DNA from: Hirudo medicinalis | Lineage: Eukaryota; Annelida; Clitellata; Hirudinida; Hirudinidae | Reading direction: 5' to 3' | NCBI GenBank assembly: GCA_011800805.1 | Contig: MPNW01000438.1 | Location: forward strand, 102,740 to 119,242 | DNA: 16,503 nucleotides | In this document: positions 1 through 11,497 of the stretch, one piece after another | How the letters are laid out: each line of letters opens with the position of its first letter | Numbering within the stretch: position 1 is the first letter of the stretch | Notes under the pieces: generated by a model | Seen by the model: only the letters and a program-made list of their open reading frames with translations | Database searches by the model: none | What the model was told of the DNA's origin: nothing | Made by a program: the position numbers and the translations under genes

Positions 1-184
1 TATATTCTGATGACCACTAGCAACAAGTAAACTAAATAATGCATTGTTATAATTATACTACTATATTATATATGACTATATATACTATATTCTGATGACC
101 ACTAGCAATAAGTTGACTAAACAATGCTTTGTTATAATTATACCATTCTGGTGACCACCATCAATAAGTAGACTAAATATTGCA
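1..184. repeat. Three tandem copies of a ~55-bp AT-rich repeat
   Basis: Three degenerate direct copies occur at about 4-58, 89-143 and 145-184. Each begins with ATTCTGATGACCAC (ATTCTGGTGACCAC in the third), continues through a CAATAAGTA/GACTAAA segment, and in the first two copies ends with TTGTTATAATTATAC. A TA-rich spacer separates copies 1 and 2; copies 2 and 3 are almost adjacent, and copy 3 diverges after about 40 bp. The block lies downstream of the last visible TNPO3 exon, so it is probably intronic. No protein is encoded. It could be a local minisatellite or the edge of a mobile-element remnant that continues outside the window. Confidence 0.75.
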
Positions 185-351
185 GCGTCATTATCATAAA
201 AATAATAATATTAAATAAAAAAAAAATGGAGCCACTGCACAAGAAAAACATCTGCTCTTGACATAGCATCTTAAGTAATAGTAATAATAATATTACTTAA
301 TTTATTCTGTGAGGAATAAACAATAAACAATGAATAATGAATAATGAATAC
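185..351. other. AT-rich intronic stretch, no exon seen
   Basis: This stretch separates the tandem repeat from the leftmost TNPO3 exon. It contains A-runs and AATAATGAAT-type simple sequence. No acceptor followed by a frame resembling the next transportin-3 segment was found, so the intron after that exon probably runs off the left edge. Confidence 0.5.
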
Positions 352-3300
352 CTTCAAGGAGTTTGATGGTGCTAGCTTGTGGCAAGTTGATGGACTCAAC
401 AGCTTCAAGGATGGTGAAGAGAGTATGGAGATCATTGACAAAGAAAGTTGAGCATGTCTCACAGAGCTGTTGGAGACACTGAGCAGATGTTGGAGCTAAT
501 TTTGGGTTGTTGAAGCCCTGTATTATGATTGGAAGCACCATTTCTGCAATGACAAGATAAGTAACATAGTTAATAATAGATATAAATAGATAATACAGTT
601 TATTATTATTATTAAAAGAAGTATTAATTAAGTAATATTAGTTATATCATGGCCACCAACCTAAGTACATTTTGTTTGCTTTGAACCATCGCTGCAAAGA
701 AGCAACAAGATTGAGGAAGGTGTTTTGCAGAGCCACGTGATGAATGGACGGAAGAACAGAGGTGATGGTGAAATGAAGAAGAGATGAGGTGGCTTTCGAA
801 TCTTTTCTGGATTGAAAAAATCACCAAATTTAATAAGGTTTAATAAAATAACTGATCCAAGTCCTCATACACAGAGCTTTGTGAGATCATTGACTAATTA
901 CATATTATGGTTCATACTTACTCACTGACTTTCTTGGCAGGTGATTGCATGATAAAGAGGGCAGCCTCATATGTTGCCCAAGACTGGTTTGGAACATGTT
1001 GTTTTAAGGACTCATTTAACTGCAACACAAAAGAGGATGCAAAACTTCAGGATGTTTCCTACTCATGGTTGACATCTTATTGAAGATTGATTTTAATAAA
1101 TAAAAGGAAAAGGAAAAAAAATTCCAATCGAGTGAATTTGAGGAAATGAAACTGTAACAATTGCTGCATTTGCAAAAAGTCAAAAAATGAAATGAAGAGA
1201 ATCTCTTAAATTATATTATAATTTTAGCTTTCAAGATTATCAGTAAGAGCCTTATGCTGGCAGGAACCATAGTATTGAGGAGAGTTTGATTACCTGGCCG
1301 ACGATTTCATCGGGCCCCACAATGAACTGCACGTCCTTCACGAGGTCGAGAGCATTCTGTCTGAAGTCCTCAAAATCACTGTCATCGTCCTTCACGTCAT
1401 CCTATCATAATGAATTTTAATAATGATTTCAAAAAGTTAATTGCCAAAAGAATATTTAAATGATTTAATAATAACCATAAACAACAAATTGATATAAAAT
1501 ATAAGTATTACATCGATTAACATCCAGAACTGTTGTAATCCAGCAAATGAAAAGAAAAGTACCAACATTGGACTCGTCATATTTGCACAGCCTGCAGAGG
1601 GCTGTTATGAGACGGCAGATGTATGGCTTGAAGAGGTTTAGAGTGGCTCTATTCTTGTCTTCATATAGGTAATCAGACAAATGGTTCCAAAAAGCAAAGG
1701 TCACATCTGCCACCTGGCAACAAAATTTAAATATTTGTAAATGTAAACCAAATGAGAAAAAAACCATCATGACTTGAAATGGTAAGACATATTCATACCT
1801 GGTAGTTGTGATGCCCAACACAGGTCAGCAAAACTTCCACAACCCTAAAGTCTCCAAAACCCTGGAATTAATTGAAAAGTCCAGACAACCGACTAAAGTG
1901 TTCTTAAAAGTGACAATTCATTGAAAGTGCAGAAGAAAAATAAAATTGATGATGCAACAAATTACCTCATTAGGAGTTTCAGCCATTGGTTCAAGGACAG
2001 ATTCACCCATTTCTGTGAAGATTCGTGCATAATTTATGCACCTGCGAATTACAATGGTTTCCATTTAATTGCCAAGTAAATGAATGACGACACTCCAATG
2101 TTATTTTCAAGTTCAACCATAGCATAAACAACCAAATTCGTATCAAAATGACCATAAATATACAAACTTGTCGATATCATTCATTGCCACACTGAGATGG
2201 TAAGAATCAACAAGGCCATGGATTTCCTTAAATAGAGCTTCTGCAAGATTCTGATTACATTCGAGTTCCTAAAAATAACAGACACTTCCGTTTTGATCAA
2301 GCTTATGACAGAATTAGATGTTGAACCAAATATTGATTCATGTTGCGTTGACAGCCTTAGCAAATTAATAGATGACAAAAGATGAAAAGTACCTCGACAG
2401 TTACGATGGCTGCACAGATGCAATCAGCTGCATTCTTGTGGAGGAGCGAATCACAATTTTGAGAAGCCTAAACAATTGCAAAGCATAATCACAAGGATAT
2501 TCCACAAAATAAATGATTCAGACACCAGGTCATATTATAACTTAAAATTATTTATATCGATCAGAACTGTCAGTGTTAATTCAAAAGATATTGATCATTG
2601 AGGTAATATTCCCATAAAATGTACAACCTAAGATATCAAAAGAAATTAAAACATGAAATATATTCAAGATTGCCTTACCACTGCCATGAAGGCAAGATGA
2701 AGAAGGTTGCAAGAAAGGAAAACTTGCTCGGGGATGGCAAAAATATTCAACCAACTGCTCAGGCACTTGAAAACTCGAGACAAAGTCGTGACATCATTCT
2801 GCCTAGATTCAACCATTCGGAACTGAAATTTGGTAGCAATTGGAAAACATTAATTTATAAATGTGATGATAATATCAGAGAAAATGTCATGTCCTCGGTC
2901 CTCGAACATGGAAAGAGCAATTGCCACACTTCAGAGTTTGGACCTTGACTGCAGTATGAGCAGTGATGCATACCCTTCCAAGTGGAGATTCTTTTCAGTA
3001 AACAATCCACTTGGACAAAAAAGCAGTTTGCCAAATGTTAAAGCTATTTTTTGAGGAATTGAGGAGGAGTGCAATGTGATCTGATGTTCTTGCTCAGCTT
3101 GTGAGTAATGCAGCAGTGTTTATCACCTCTTAATTAGGTGCAATCACAACTTACGAGAAACTGGATGAACTCGGGAGCCGTCTCCTTCAGCTCGGCATAA
3201 ACTTCGTTCCTCCTGTTTTCCCCGAGTTTTAACTGTCGACAATTTATCTACAAGGAAATAAAAATAATGTCATGTTATTTAATTTAAAACATATGAAATT

Positions 3301-4890
3301 AAAGGTAATAAAAAAAATATATCGTAAAAATTAATGTTTTTATAAATTCTAAAAAAACATTTTAAAAAAAGTAGTAAAATGTTGGAAATTATATAATTGT
3401 TGTTGGTAACTGACAATTATAACTAACAACTGTAACCAACAATAATCATAAAAATAATTGTAGACCTCTTCTGGAAACACAGAAAGCAATTCCAGCAGGA
3501 AGTCCCAATGATCCTCATTCTGGGAAAATCTTTCAAATGAAAAGAACATGTAAGCTACTATTTCTTTAAAGTTCTTATATATCTCATATATATCATCACC
3601 AAGAGAATCACAAGCAACAACTCACTCTTGTATGAAGCTTTTTACAGAGTTCTTCCATGATCCAACTTTAAGGGCGAGATCAGCAAGTGCCAGAGAGAGC
3701 TGACGAAAATCCGGAAAAATGTTGTACAAATGTTTACTGAGAACTCCGCAAACTGTAATATCGAACACCAACCTGTGTCACGATTGTGTGTTTTGTATCC
3801 TTCCTTATTTTGCTGCAATGTGACATGAGGGAACTGCACAGGGCCTGTTTTGAATAAAATGTTTTATGCTTTTACATTTTAATTGACTCGGGGGAAGATT
3901 TCTGATCATCTGTCAAGAGATGACAATCTCCATCGAAAGTGAGTCATAAATATCCATGTATCAAACAAACAACCTGGTATGTTTCTGCTGGGACTTCATG
4001 GAAGGAAAATTGGATCTAAATATAATTAAATATTTCAGTGTAATGTTTAAAGCAAGTATTTGTTTACAAAATCACGTAATGGTATTGATCGACCAATTTT
4101 CAAGCTGAAAATAGTAATCCGTGAAACAGTAATCAATTTAAAAATTACCTAATGCTTATTAATTCCGGTACATTTATCAATTTATTTTTTATTCATTTTA
4201 GTTGCTACATTTCCCAATCAAAGAATCAAAAAAATTTACAAAATGATTATTTATTGAGACAACGAAGCATCTTATTGATGTATTATTTAAAAATAATGAC
4301 TTTAAATGCATTACAGTAAAAATGTAAGAAACACTTTGCTAAGCATGGAGTTAAATTAATCCTAAATCTAATTTTACAAAGTTTGAGGCAGAAGAATTTA
4401 TTACTTTTGTCCTCATCGTTTGGGCAGCAAAGTAACTTGACTCTTCATCAGCATTCATATGCAGCAGTTGGTCTGCTATATGCCAAGCATGAACCTTCAA
4501 GAAAAACATTATTCATTTAAGTCATTATAAAATCATTATTGGTTTGAGATGCAATGCATCATCTAGATCTGATGACATTTCAACAAAGCTTTACAAGCAT
4601 TACAGTGATAGGGCTTTGGGGCATAATAATGTTACTATTGATTACTGATGATTATTTAAATCCGAAATCCACATTTCGGCATTTGAAAATGCAAGAGGAG
4701 CACTCAAGCTGACAAGTGTTACAGTATTCACAAGTAACCATGTTTAGATCGCTCTCTCTCTCTCTAAACTTACCGATTTTTGCATTTCCATAAGCCATTT
4801 TGATGCGGCTTCCCTGGCTTCGCTGTCATTGCCTCGATATAACGAATTGAGGGCCTGCATGACAACTTCCATCGAGGGCATGGATTCCAT
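352..4890 (-). CDS. TNPO3: Transportin-3 (importin-beta family), 5' two thirds, C-terminus off the left edge
   Basis: Karyopherin-beta import receptor that carries SR-type splicing factors into the nucleus with RanGTP. Seventeen coding exons, from 5' to 3': 4774-4890, 4405-4494, 3974-4015, 3773-3844, 3626-3699, 3466-3529, 3155-3247, 2679-2822, 2393-2467, 2168-2268, 1966-2041, 1799-1861, 1567-1713, 1294-1401, 922-1019, 661-806, 352-543. They join in frame into about 567 residues; the family is about 920 long, so the C-terminal third is missing. Recognisable blocks are [11 protein letters not shown] (40-50), YFAAQTM (60-66), [10 protein letters not shown] (108-117), [12 protein letters not shown] (203-214), INYARIFTE (293-301) and the acidic loop [13 protein letters not shown] (387-399). 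The alignment to vertebrate TNPO3 as I recall it is nearly gapless, which separates it from importin-13. The start is the first ATG in frame with the conserved N-terminus. The third exon is only 42 nt. The last visible exon ends in phase 1. Confidence 0.93.
2977..3015. repeat. Perfect 10-bp inverted repeat in a TNPO3 intron
   Basis: TCCAAGTGGA (2977-2986) and its exact reverse complement TCCACTTGGA (3006-3015) are separated by 19 bp, enough for a stem-loop in the pre-mRNA. It lies in the 332-bp intron 2823-3154, between TNPO3 exons 7 and 8. Exon 7 joins exon 8 without any gap against the family, so no coding exon is missing here. The intron otherwise shows nothing recognisable. Confidence 0.6.
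4016..4404 (-). other. Long AT-rich intron of TNPO3
   Basis: A 389-bp intron between exons 2 and 3, donor GTAATA and acceptor TTTAG. I see no embedded gene, no RNA gene and no recognisable transposon; it is A/T-rich with short poly-T runs. Confidence 0.6.
4752..4765. repeat. Short (CT)7 microsatellite beside a splice donor
   Basis: Fourteen bases of CT dinucleotide lie two bases past the hexamer of the donor of TNPO3 exon 1. The donor reads GTAAGT on the minus strand at 4773-4768. On the transcript the run is an AG repeat just inside the intron. Confidence 0.8.
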
Positions 4891-5457
4891 TTTTGTGCAA
4901 GAAACTATCAACTATAAAAATTAATAAATTGCTTTAGACACGCCTGTTGCCTATACTCAACAAAACATGGTTCAAAATCAAAACAAGCATGAATAGAATG
5001 AAAGACCGCAAAGCCAAGTCAACCTTCAGATAAATATTTATAAAAATGTGCTTGTTTTGCAATAAAATTGTGAATAAATATTTCGAACAACGTTTTCCTT
5101 CAAACTAGATCAGTCACGTTTAATACCCGAAAGTATTAGATCTTGACGTAAGAGTATTTATTTAATAATGTTTTGAACGGGTGCGTTTTAAAATACTAAT
5201 TTGGTTAGACAAGATACGGTTTTCGCCCTGTTTTTATTTTAACATCAGATACAAAAAGATCGAATTGTTGGAAGCAGGCCCCATCCACTTTCCCACGTAC
5301 AGTTATCACTTCCTCCTGATTTTTGGCATGAAAAAAGGTCGCCTCGCCAGATTGAGTCAAGGTTTGCCCCTACGAAAAGCTGAAATGAGGTCCCTGCAAC
5401 TTAGATTTCCAACTTTCACAGCCTTCTTCTGTCCGTAAGAGATTCCTCAGCTTGATA

Positions 5458-5475
5458 TAGAGGATATATCCTCTA
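5458..5475. repeat. Perfect 18-bp palindrome
   Basis: TAGAGGATATATCCTCTA equals its own reverse complement with no spacer. It lies in the spacer between TNPO3 and SPTLC1. It could be a protein-binding site, a small hairpin or chance; nothing around it decides. Confidence 0.8.
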
Positions 5476-5712
5476 CGGCAAATACTTATGGAAAATAGAT
5501 CTAATAACACTTTGGCCTGAATAATGCATTTGTAACTTTTTTCCTGGGCAGGGAAATTAAGAATAAACCCAAACATATTTCATAAAAAAATAGTATTAGA
5601 TAATATTGACGGGCATGCCAAGCCTTGTGAATATATTGTAATAAACGACAGGGCTTAACTTATGCCGAGTTTATTGTTGGATTTATTCAGCAAATATTCA
5701 GTTACCAAGTGA

Positions 5713-5735
5713 GTGGTATTACCTGTAAATACCAC
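5713..5735. repeat. 8-bp inverted repeat with 7-bp loop
   Basis: GTGGTATT (5713-5720) faces AATACCAC (5728-5735) across a 7-bp loop. The structure is terminator-like in shape, but this is animal DNA, so no termination role is inferred. It sits in the SPTLC1 3' flank and could fold in a long 3' UTR. Confidence 0.7.
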
Positions 5736-6407
5736 GCTTACGCAATAATCTCGTTGCCAGTTATTTCGTAACGATCAATTGCGTGATCATTTCCTGAATA
5801 AGAATGTTTTTCAATGTCAAGTATTTTTGTGGGTCCCTATAAATTCCAAGTGGGCTCTGAGATTCTGTGAGATATTAATGAGGTTAATCAAACTTAATCA
5901 GTGAATATAGACCTAGAAAGATTCCAAATACAACAACAAATTAATTAGTAAACACAATTAATATAAACTTAATTATAAAAACCAATTAATGTGATTTCGC
6001 AGGCTTATAACAATGTAAAGACGTTTACTAATCGTCTGGCAGGCGAAAAAGGACACTTTTAGTAGAAAGTGATCTCCTATAAGCACAACTTTATCATTCA
6101 GCAAATTTTACAATTGGAACTAAACAAATATCAAATTTGAAGTTGGAGAGTAAGTTAGACCAAGGGCCAGTCATTAGACATCCATCATCCATAATTAATT
6201 AGTATGGAGATAGAAATCTTCCTGTAGACATCTTAGCTTTATGTTTTAAAAGTAAGACTTAATCTCACAAATTTAAAAATGACATTTATAACTCTATTGA
6301 AGTCTTATTTGATTTACAAAATTGGAAATGCATTCAATGTAGCAGGGGCTGAAGAAAAGTATCTCAACATGTCAAATAGTTAAAAATTTGGCGTCTTAAG
6401 AAGTCTT

Positions 6408-9400
6408 TTAGTGAGTGGACAGAATGGATTCAAAAATTGAATTAAGCTTTTCAACAGCTACATCAATGTCTTCATATTCCAGTTCACAGTTGATAGGAAT
6501 CCGGATGCTGAATTGTAATTATAAATCGTTAAATAATCAATCAATGATCATCCAAAAATGAAATTTATTTGAAAGATTAAAACCTGGGCTGAGGCAAGAA
6601 CTTTTCATCCTCCAGATAAGCAGCTTGAGTAAGAGCAATTCCTCTTTCTTCAGCCTGATTAATTGATTACTTTACATGATAAACCTGATAGCATTCTCAA
6701 TATTTATAACATGAAAGTCATCAAACCATTTCAAAATGCTAAATAAGATCAAACAGACAAAAAAATGGATGTTTGTCAGCTTAGACGTTAGAGGTATCAA
6801 TACATTGTTCTTAAATGTTTAAAAACTTGAAGACCTACAAACCATTTGCACCACTTTTCTTAGGATGGCAGCATCTTTCTCTCTTCCTCGGGACTCATTC
6901 ACATACAAGTGGAAAAGTGGAGAGATTTCACAACCTTTCAAGTGGGTTCCCTTAACTCTTTAAATAATAATCATTAATGTTAAATGCAGAAAATGGAAAT
7001 GCAATAAGATTATTAAATTTTCAAACAAGTAATAAATAAATTACATAACTTTAAAATTGTTTATGACCAAGTGCCCTTTAATTCATGCAATCATCAATTT
7101 TGTGTTAAAGTTTCTTTCAAATAGAAAAATAAGAACTCAGACCTTCTCAACTTTTCATAGGCATATTGACTCAATTGTCTTAGTTTTTCAAGCATATCTG
7201 CATTTAAAAATAATGTCTGCAATAAAACACCCATTGTCATTAATAAACACAATGCCACAACAACTACAATTTAAGAACTCGCACAAATTTTAAAATAGCC
7301 ATCAGCCATTATCAAAAAAATATTTTACAAGTTATTTTAACAATTACCTACAACCTTGTAAGAAAATATACATAAAAGAATTGAAATGACTTTAACAAAC
7401 AAATTAAGAAAAAGGCTGATGTTGAAACAATTTCTACTGACTCGGACTCTCATCAAGTATCTCTAAGGCAGTGATGGCTGATTGCGCCAACATTGGAGGA
7501 CACGAAGCAGAGAAGCAATATCCAAGCCCAGACAGTCTCTAGAAATATTAATGCAAAACTCATTCTTAATGTGCATCAACCAAAAGTTAGTTCATTTGGC
7601 TAAGTAATAGTTTTTGATTGAAAATCACAACCAGCATTTCATTTAAAGGTGCTAATGATAAGTTGTTTAATGCATGAACATCTCGAGTCAATAGAAACAA
7701 ATAACAAAAGCAATAGCAATTAAATTGGATAATTCTGGCAACAAAAAGCCAAGAAAATGCTGCGGTCACAAGTAAATCTGTCTGACAAGACAAATACAAA
7801 ATACAAATTTAAACCACTAATTAAACAACTCTTCAAAAACACTCTGAGCAACTGATATAAAGTCATGTAAAATTTCAAAAAAATATTACAAAGTCTCACT
7901 TAAATAAACCAAACATTTTGTCGCACTTTGAAAGGATTGTGCATGATGTGATTTACTAAGAATTAAGTGACTAAGACTGAATAAGATTTCAGGCCCTTGC
8001 AACAGAAAAAAACATTTACGTCATTGGTTGGTGTAAGTTTGCAAACTTACTTGATGATCAACAACGTAAGATTTTCCACAGCAGAAGCCTCCAACTGAAG
8101 CCAAAGAATACTCTAGAGATCCAGCAACCAGGTCTATCTCATCAATCTGTTAAAAAAGCATTGCCTAGTAACTGTTGATACTGTCGCTGTTACATAGCGA
8201 AGAAACATTAGACATTCAGCAACTCACTGGAACATCAAAATGTTCTGAAACTCCTCGACCAGTTTTACCAAGTGTTCCAAAAGAGACCGTCTCATCAAGA
8301 AAGATCCGAACCTTATACTTGTGCTTGAGTCTCACCTGGCAGTAACATGGCAATGATAATTGATTTTCACGAAAGTGTAGGTATCTCATGCTTATGGTGC
8401 CTTACAGATTTATTATTATTAATATCATTATTGTTGAAAAACCTTATATTGAAGACTACTACCATCACATCACTTCCATATCAGGACTACTAACAAGCTC
8501 AGGCAGTGGGCATATGTCACCATAATTAAGATAGAGACCCTCAACAATCATGAATCTCCTTGTGACTTTGGCTTTCTTTGGATTCTATGAAATATTTTCA
8601 TCAAAATATTTTACATTTTATTGAAGAATATTTGTATAATAAATTTTTTAATAAAAAGAAGTTTAATATTCCCAAAACCATGAATAGCTCCACATAATAA
8701 CTAATAATTTATGTGACTGGATGATAAGTTTTATGGACAGAATGAACATTTTAGGACACAAGCCTTCTTATCTTCTTCTAGCTGTAGCTTCAGAACTCTT
8801 TCCAAATCATCCAAGTCATTGTGTTTGAAGTATACAACTTCGCTCCTGCTGGCTTGGATGCCCTTCTGAATGGCAAAGTGCACTCCCTCGTCACTGCAAA
8901 TAAATTACTGACAATTGCAACGACTGCCAGTAGTTAATTGCACCAGTTAACATGCAATGTTTTAGGCAGAATATGTACTTTTATATGTTATTTTATATGG
9001 AAGTAACCCTCAACATCAGCAATGCTATGACATTCCATGCTATGGGAAAGGACCAAATGTTACTGACGCAAATATGACGTCTCCTCTTTTGGAATAGGCT
9101 GGAATTGCACTTGCTATGGTAGCAAAGCCATAAGAGTAAATGATGGCTTCCTCACAGTTCATGAAGTACTCCAACTTTTCCTCCAGTTTGAGATGTACAT
9201 CTGATTAAAAGTTAAAGATATATAACAATCTACATTTATCAAGTAGCTTGTCAACTTAATGGCTAACCAGAAAACTTTAGAAAAATCACCACCACATTAA
9301 AAATTAAAACAGGAAAGTATGCAAAGCCACAACAGAACTTCATGCAAGTAGCAAATTTAAGAACAGATTATTTTTTTTACTAAGAACACCATCCTTCTTC

Positions 9401-11497
9401 ATCAATCACCCTTCTGTAAAGTATAATCAACAAGATGAAATTATAATCAGCATGTCATCCCCCTTGCAATCATTATTATCATCAGCCGTGTCCTCAATAT
9501 TATTTGAGAAGACACCAACCTACAGTTCCATAAAAGCCACGAGGACCACAAGAACCGACCCCATACTTCCTGAGGGACTTCACAGCTGATTCCTGCAATA
9601 ACACCAATAATGATGATGATGCAGATGACAATGCATTAATATGTCACTATGCTAAAGGACATGAAACCTATAAAGCAACACTTGCTTTCTTCTGATTGAC
9701 AAGAATGATTATAGCTAGAAAGCACAATGGTACTGAAGACTATCACCTCCACATCCTTACGACCAGACATGCAGAGGAAGTTCATGGAAGCCAGGTTAAG
9801 ACATTTCTTGTCATTAATTGTCACGTACTTTCCGATTTTTCTGGTTTGAATGAAATATCATGTTATCATATTGCAAATCTCCAAAATTGATCGTCACAAA
9901 ATAATCATAAGACATTAAAACTATTATCAAAAACTTTCTCTTGAAAGCACAGAGATAACTACTTAACGTAATATAACATCATCAAAAATGAATGCCGAAT
10001 TTATCCAATGTGTGAACATATGAGATCCAATTCCATGCAAATAAATTTTCTGAATTCTAAGAGATAATCATAACAAAAGTTCTCCTCAAAGTCTTACAAA
10101 AAAACAGCTTATAAAAATGAAATTAGTAAATACAGGAATGAATATGCTATTACCCTTGGATGAGACGGTTTTGCATGTTCTGCAGTATTGGATGTTCTGC
10201 ATCGACATCAGGCACCAGTGGTTCAGGCTGCCATTCCCTTATCAGTTCTTCTTTTTCCTGAAAAATTTGTCTTTTAATAAAAGCTACTATTATTACAATT
10301 ATTGTCTTTAAAATTAGGAATTCCTAATTAGCAGTTTAGTGGAATGAAAATATACAAATGCTAAAGCGAGATGTAAATTATCAGACGAATTTTAATATTA
10401 ACATTCACAGTACTTTGACTTTGAAGAAGATCAACTACTTAAGAATAAAATTTGAAAAGCACATAGATTAATTAGGCTAATGAAATTTTCTGCACTAAAT
10501 GTGTTTATTAATGCCAGACCTTGACTCCAATTCACATAAGCATTCATTCATTCATCCATTAAACTATTAATAATAAAGTCCAATCTTATCTTTCATATTT
10601 ACTTGTACAAAAGCAAACCACCAAAGAAAGCCCAATGACCAAATGTGTAAACACCAATATAAATATATAAATGAAAAATATGAAGACATGAACATTTTTA
10701 ATAGTGACTAACAACAACTAATAGCGTATTAGAAATGATAATCAAAGCACAAAAGGATTAGAGAAAGTATAAAAATCAAAATAATAATTTGAGAAAGAAG
10801 CAACCAACCTTTTCAGTGAGCACAGTTCTTTCAGGTTTGTAGCTTTTTGTAAACAGAAGCAAACGAGCAATCCACAAGATGAGAAGTATTTCAAAGTAGA
10901 CATGGTAACTTGGAGCCTGTTGATTAAATTTGCCATCAAGGTAATCACTTTTAATCAATGCCAGAAAGCTTTAAGAGCCATTTAAAGTTTTAATTTTAAT
11001 CAACTTTCCAGCTGAATTTATTCTAGAAAATTTACTTTTACCAACTTTGACAAATTTTATTCATTTTGTAAAGATATGTGGCTCACAAATTAAGAGTAAG
11101 CGAACAACCTTTCTGATGAAGTTAAACAGCAGATATAAATTCTAATAAAACACTGTAAAATGTCTATCCACAAAAAATCAAATGAAACCAATCATAAAAA
11201 CACTGAAATGCTACTATAATTTCATTAAGTGAGGCAAATTATGCAAACTTGTGGTAAAAAAAAATTGTAGTAATCCTTCAACTCAATTTCTCAATGTATT
11301 ATTTGTTTATAAGCTATAATGTTATACAATATTTCTCAACTTAATAGATAAACAAATTTAAAACATAAAAATACTTGAAGGAAGGCTTGGATCATCTCGT
11401 AGAGATCCCAGGAGGCTTGGGGTGTGTCAGCCATGACCTCTTCTTGATCAATGCCCATAACTTTTAGAGGATCAGTAACTTTGATTGAATCAGCCAT
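6408..11497 (-). CDS. SPTLC1: Serine palmitoyltransferase subunit 1, complete
   Basis: Regulatory subunit of the ER-membrane enzyme that condenses serine with palmitoyl-CoA, the first step of sphingolipid synthesis. Fifteen coding exons: 11375-11497, 10809-10916, 10154-10257, 9747-9840, 9520-9592, 9068-9200, 8758-8893, 8495-8584, 8228-8335, 8051-8146, 7442-7538, 7143-7197, 6843-6957, 6584-6654, 6408-6507. They join into 500 residues. Landmarks: a membrane segment at about 47-63 ([13 protein letters not shown]), [14 protein letters not shown] [10 protein letters not shown] (84-93), [14 protein letters not shown] (153-166), [25 protein letters not shown] (starting at 185) and [10 protein letters not shown] (about 358-367). 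As in other SPTLC1 proteins, the PLP-binding lysine of the SPTLC2 partner is absent; the site reads ASVGGFCCG (339-347). Cys158 matches the cysteine mutated in human hereditary sensory neuropathy. About 22 residues precede the usual N-terminus, and internal Met14 or Met22 are alternative starts. The donor of exon 7 is the least certain junction. Confidence 0.95.
7539..8050 (-). other. 512-bp AT-rich intron of SPTLC1
   Basis: The intron lies between coding exons 10 and 11 (donor GTAAGT, acceptor TCTAG). A minus-strand open frame of about 70 codons inside it has no recognisable similarity, and the flanking exons already join in perfect register (DHQ then RLSG), so I treat it as intron only. Confidence 0.65.
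10258..10808 (-). other. 551-bp AT-rich intron of SPTLC1, with an 18-bp palindrome
   Basis: The intron lies between coding exons 2 and 3, donor GTTGGT and acceptor TTTCAG. At 10312-10329 it holds AATTAGGAATTCCTAATT, a perfect palindrome. Otherwise I see only A/T-rich sequence. Confidence 0.6.
10917..11374 (-). other. 458-bp first coding intron of SPTLC1
   Basis: The donor is GTATTT after CTTCAA and the acceptor AACAG before GCTCCAAG. The sequence is A/T-rich with no recognisable element or gene. Confidence 0.6.

Larger units (their letters stand above)
4891..6407. other. 1.5-kb spacer between SPTLC1 3' end and TNPO3 5' end
   Basis: The upper part must hold the SPTLC1 3' UTR and the lower part the TNPO3 promoter and 5' UTR. 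I found no convincing coding region. Open frames at about 5181-5438 (plus) and 5370-5576 (minus) overlap each other, resemble nothing I know, and the plus one lacks an ATG start. The 5250-5450 segment is visibly richer in G+C than its surroundings and could be an old element or untranslated sequence. No AATAAA for SPTLC1 is seen close below its stop; the nearest clear minus-strand AATAAA motifs are at 5682-5687 and 5670-5675, more than 700 bp away. Confidence 0.55.

Noticed and set aside
2619..2948. 109-codon open frame on the plus strand
   Set aside because: It is antisense to TNPO3 exon 8 (2679-2822), whose minus-strand product matches transportin-3 without gaps. The plus-strand frame has no recognisable similarity.
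5181..5438. 85-codon open frame on the plus strand in the spacer
   Set aside because: It opens with GTG rather than ATG, matches nothing I know, and overlaps an equally open minus-strand frame. No convincing splice context.
8051..8146. Loss of the catalytic PLP lysine in the serine palmitoyltransferase
   Set aside because: Absence of this lysine is normal for subunit 1; the catalytic lysine is in the SPTLC2 partner. It is not a pseudogene sign.
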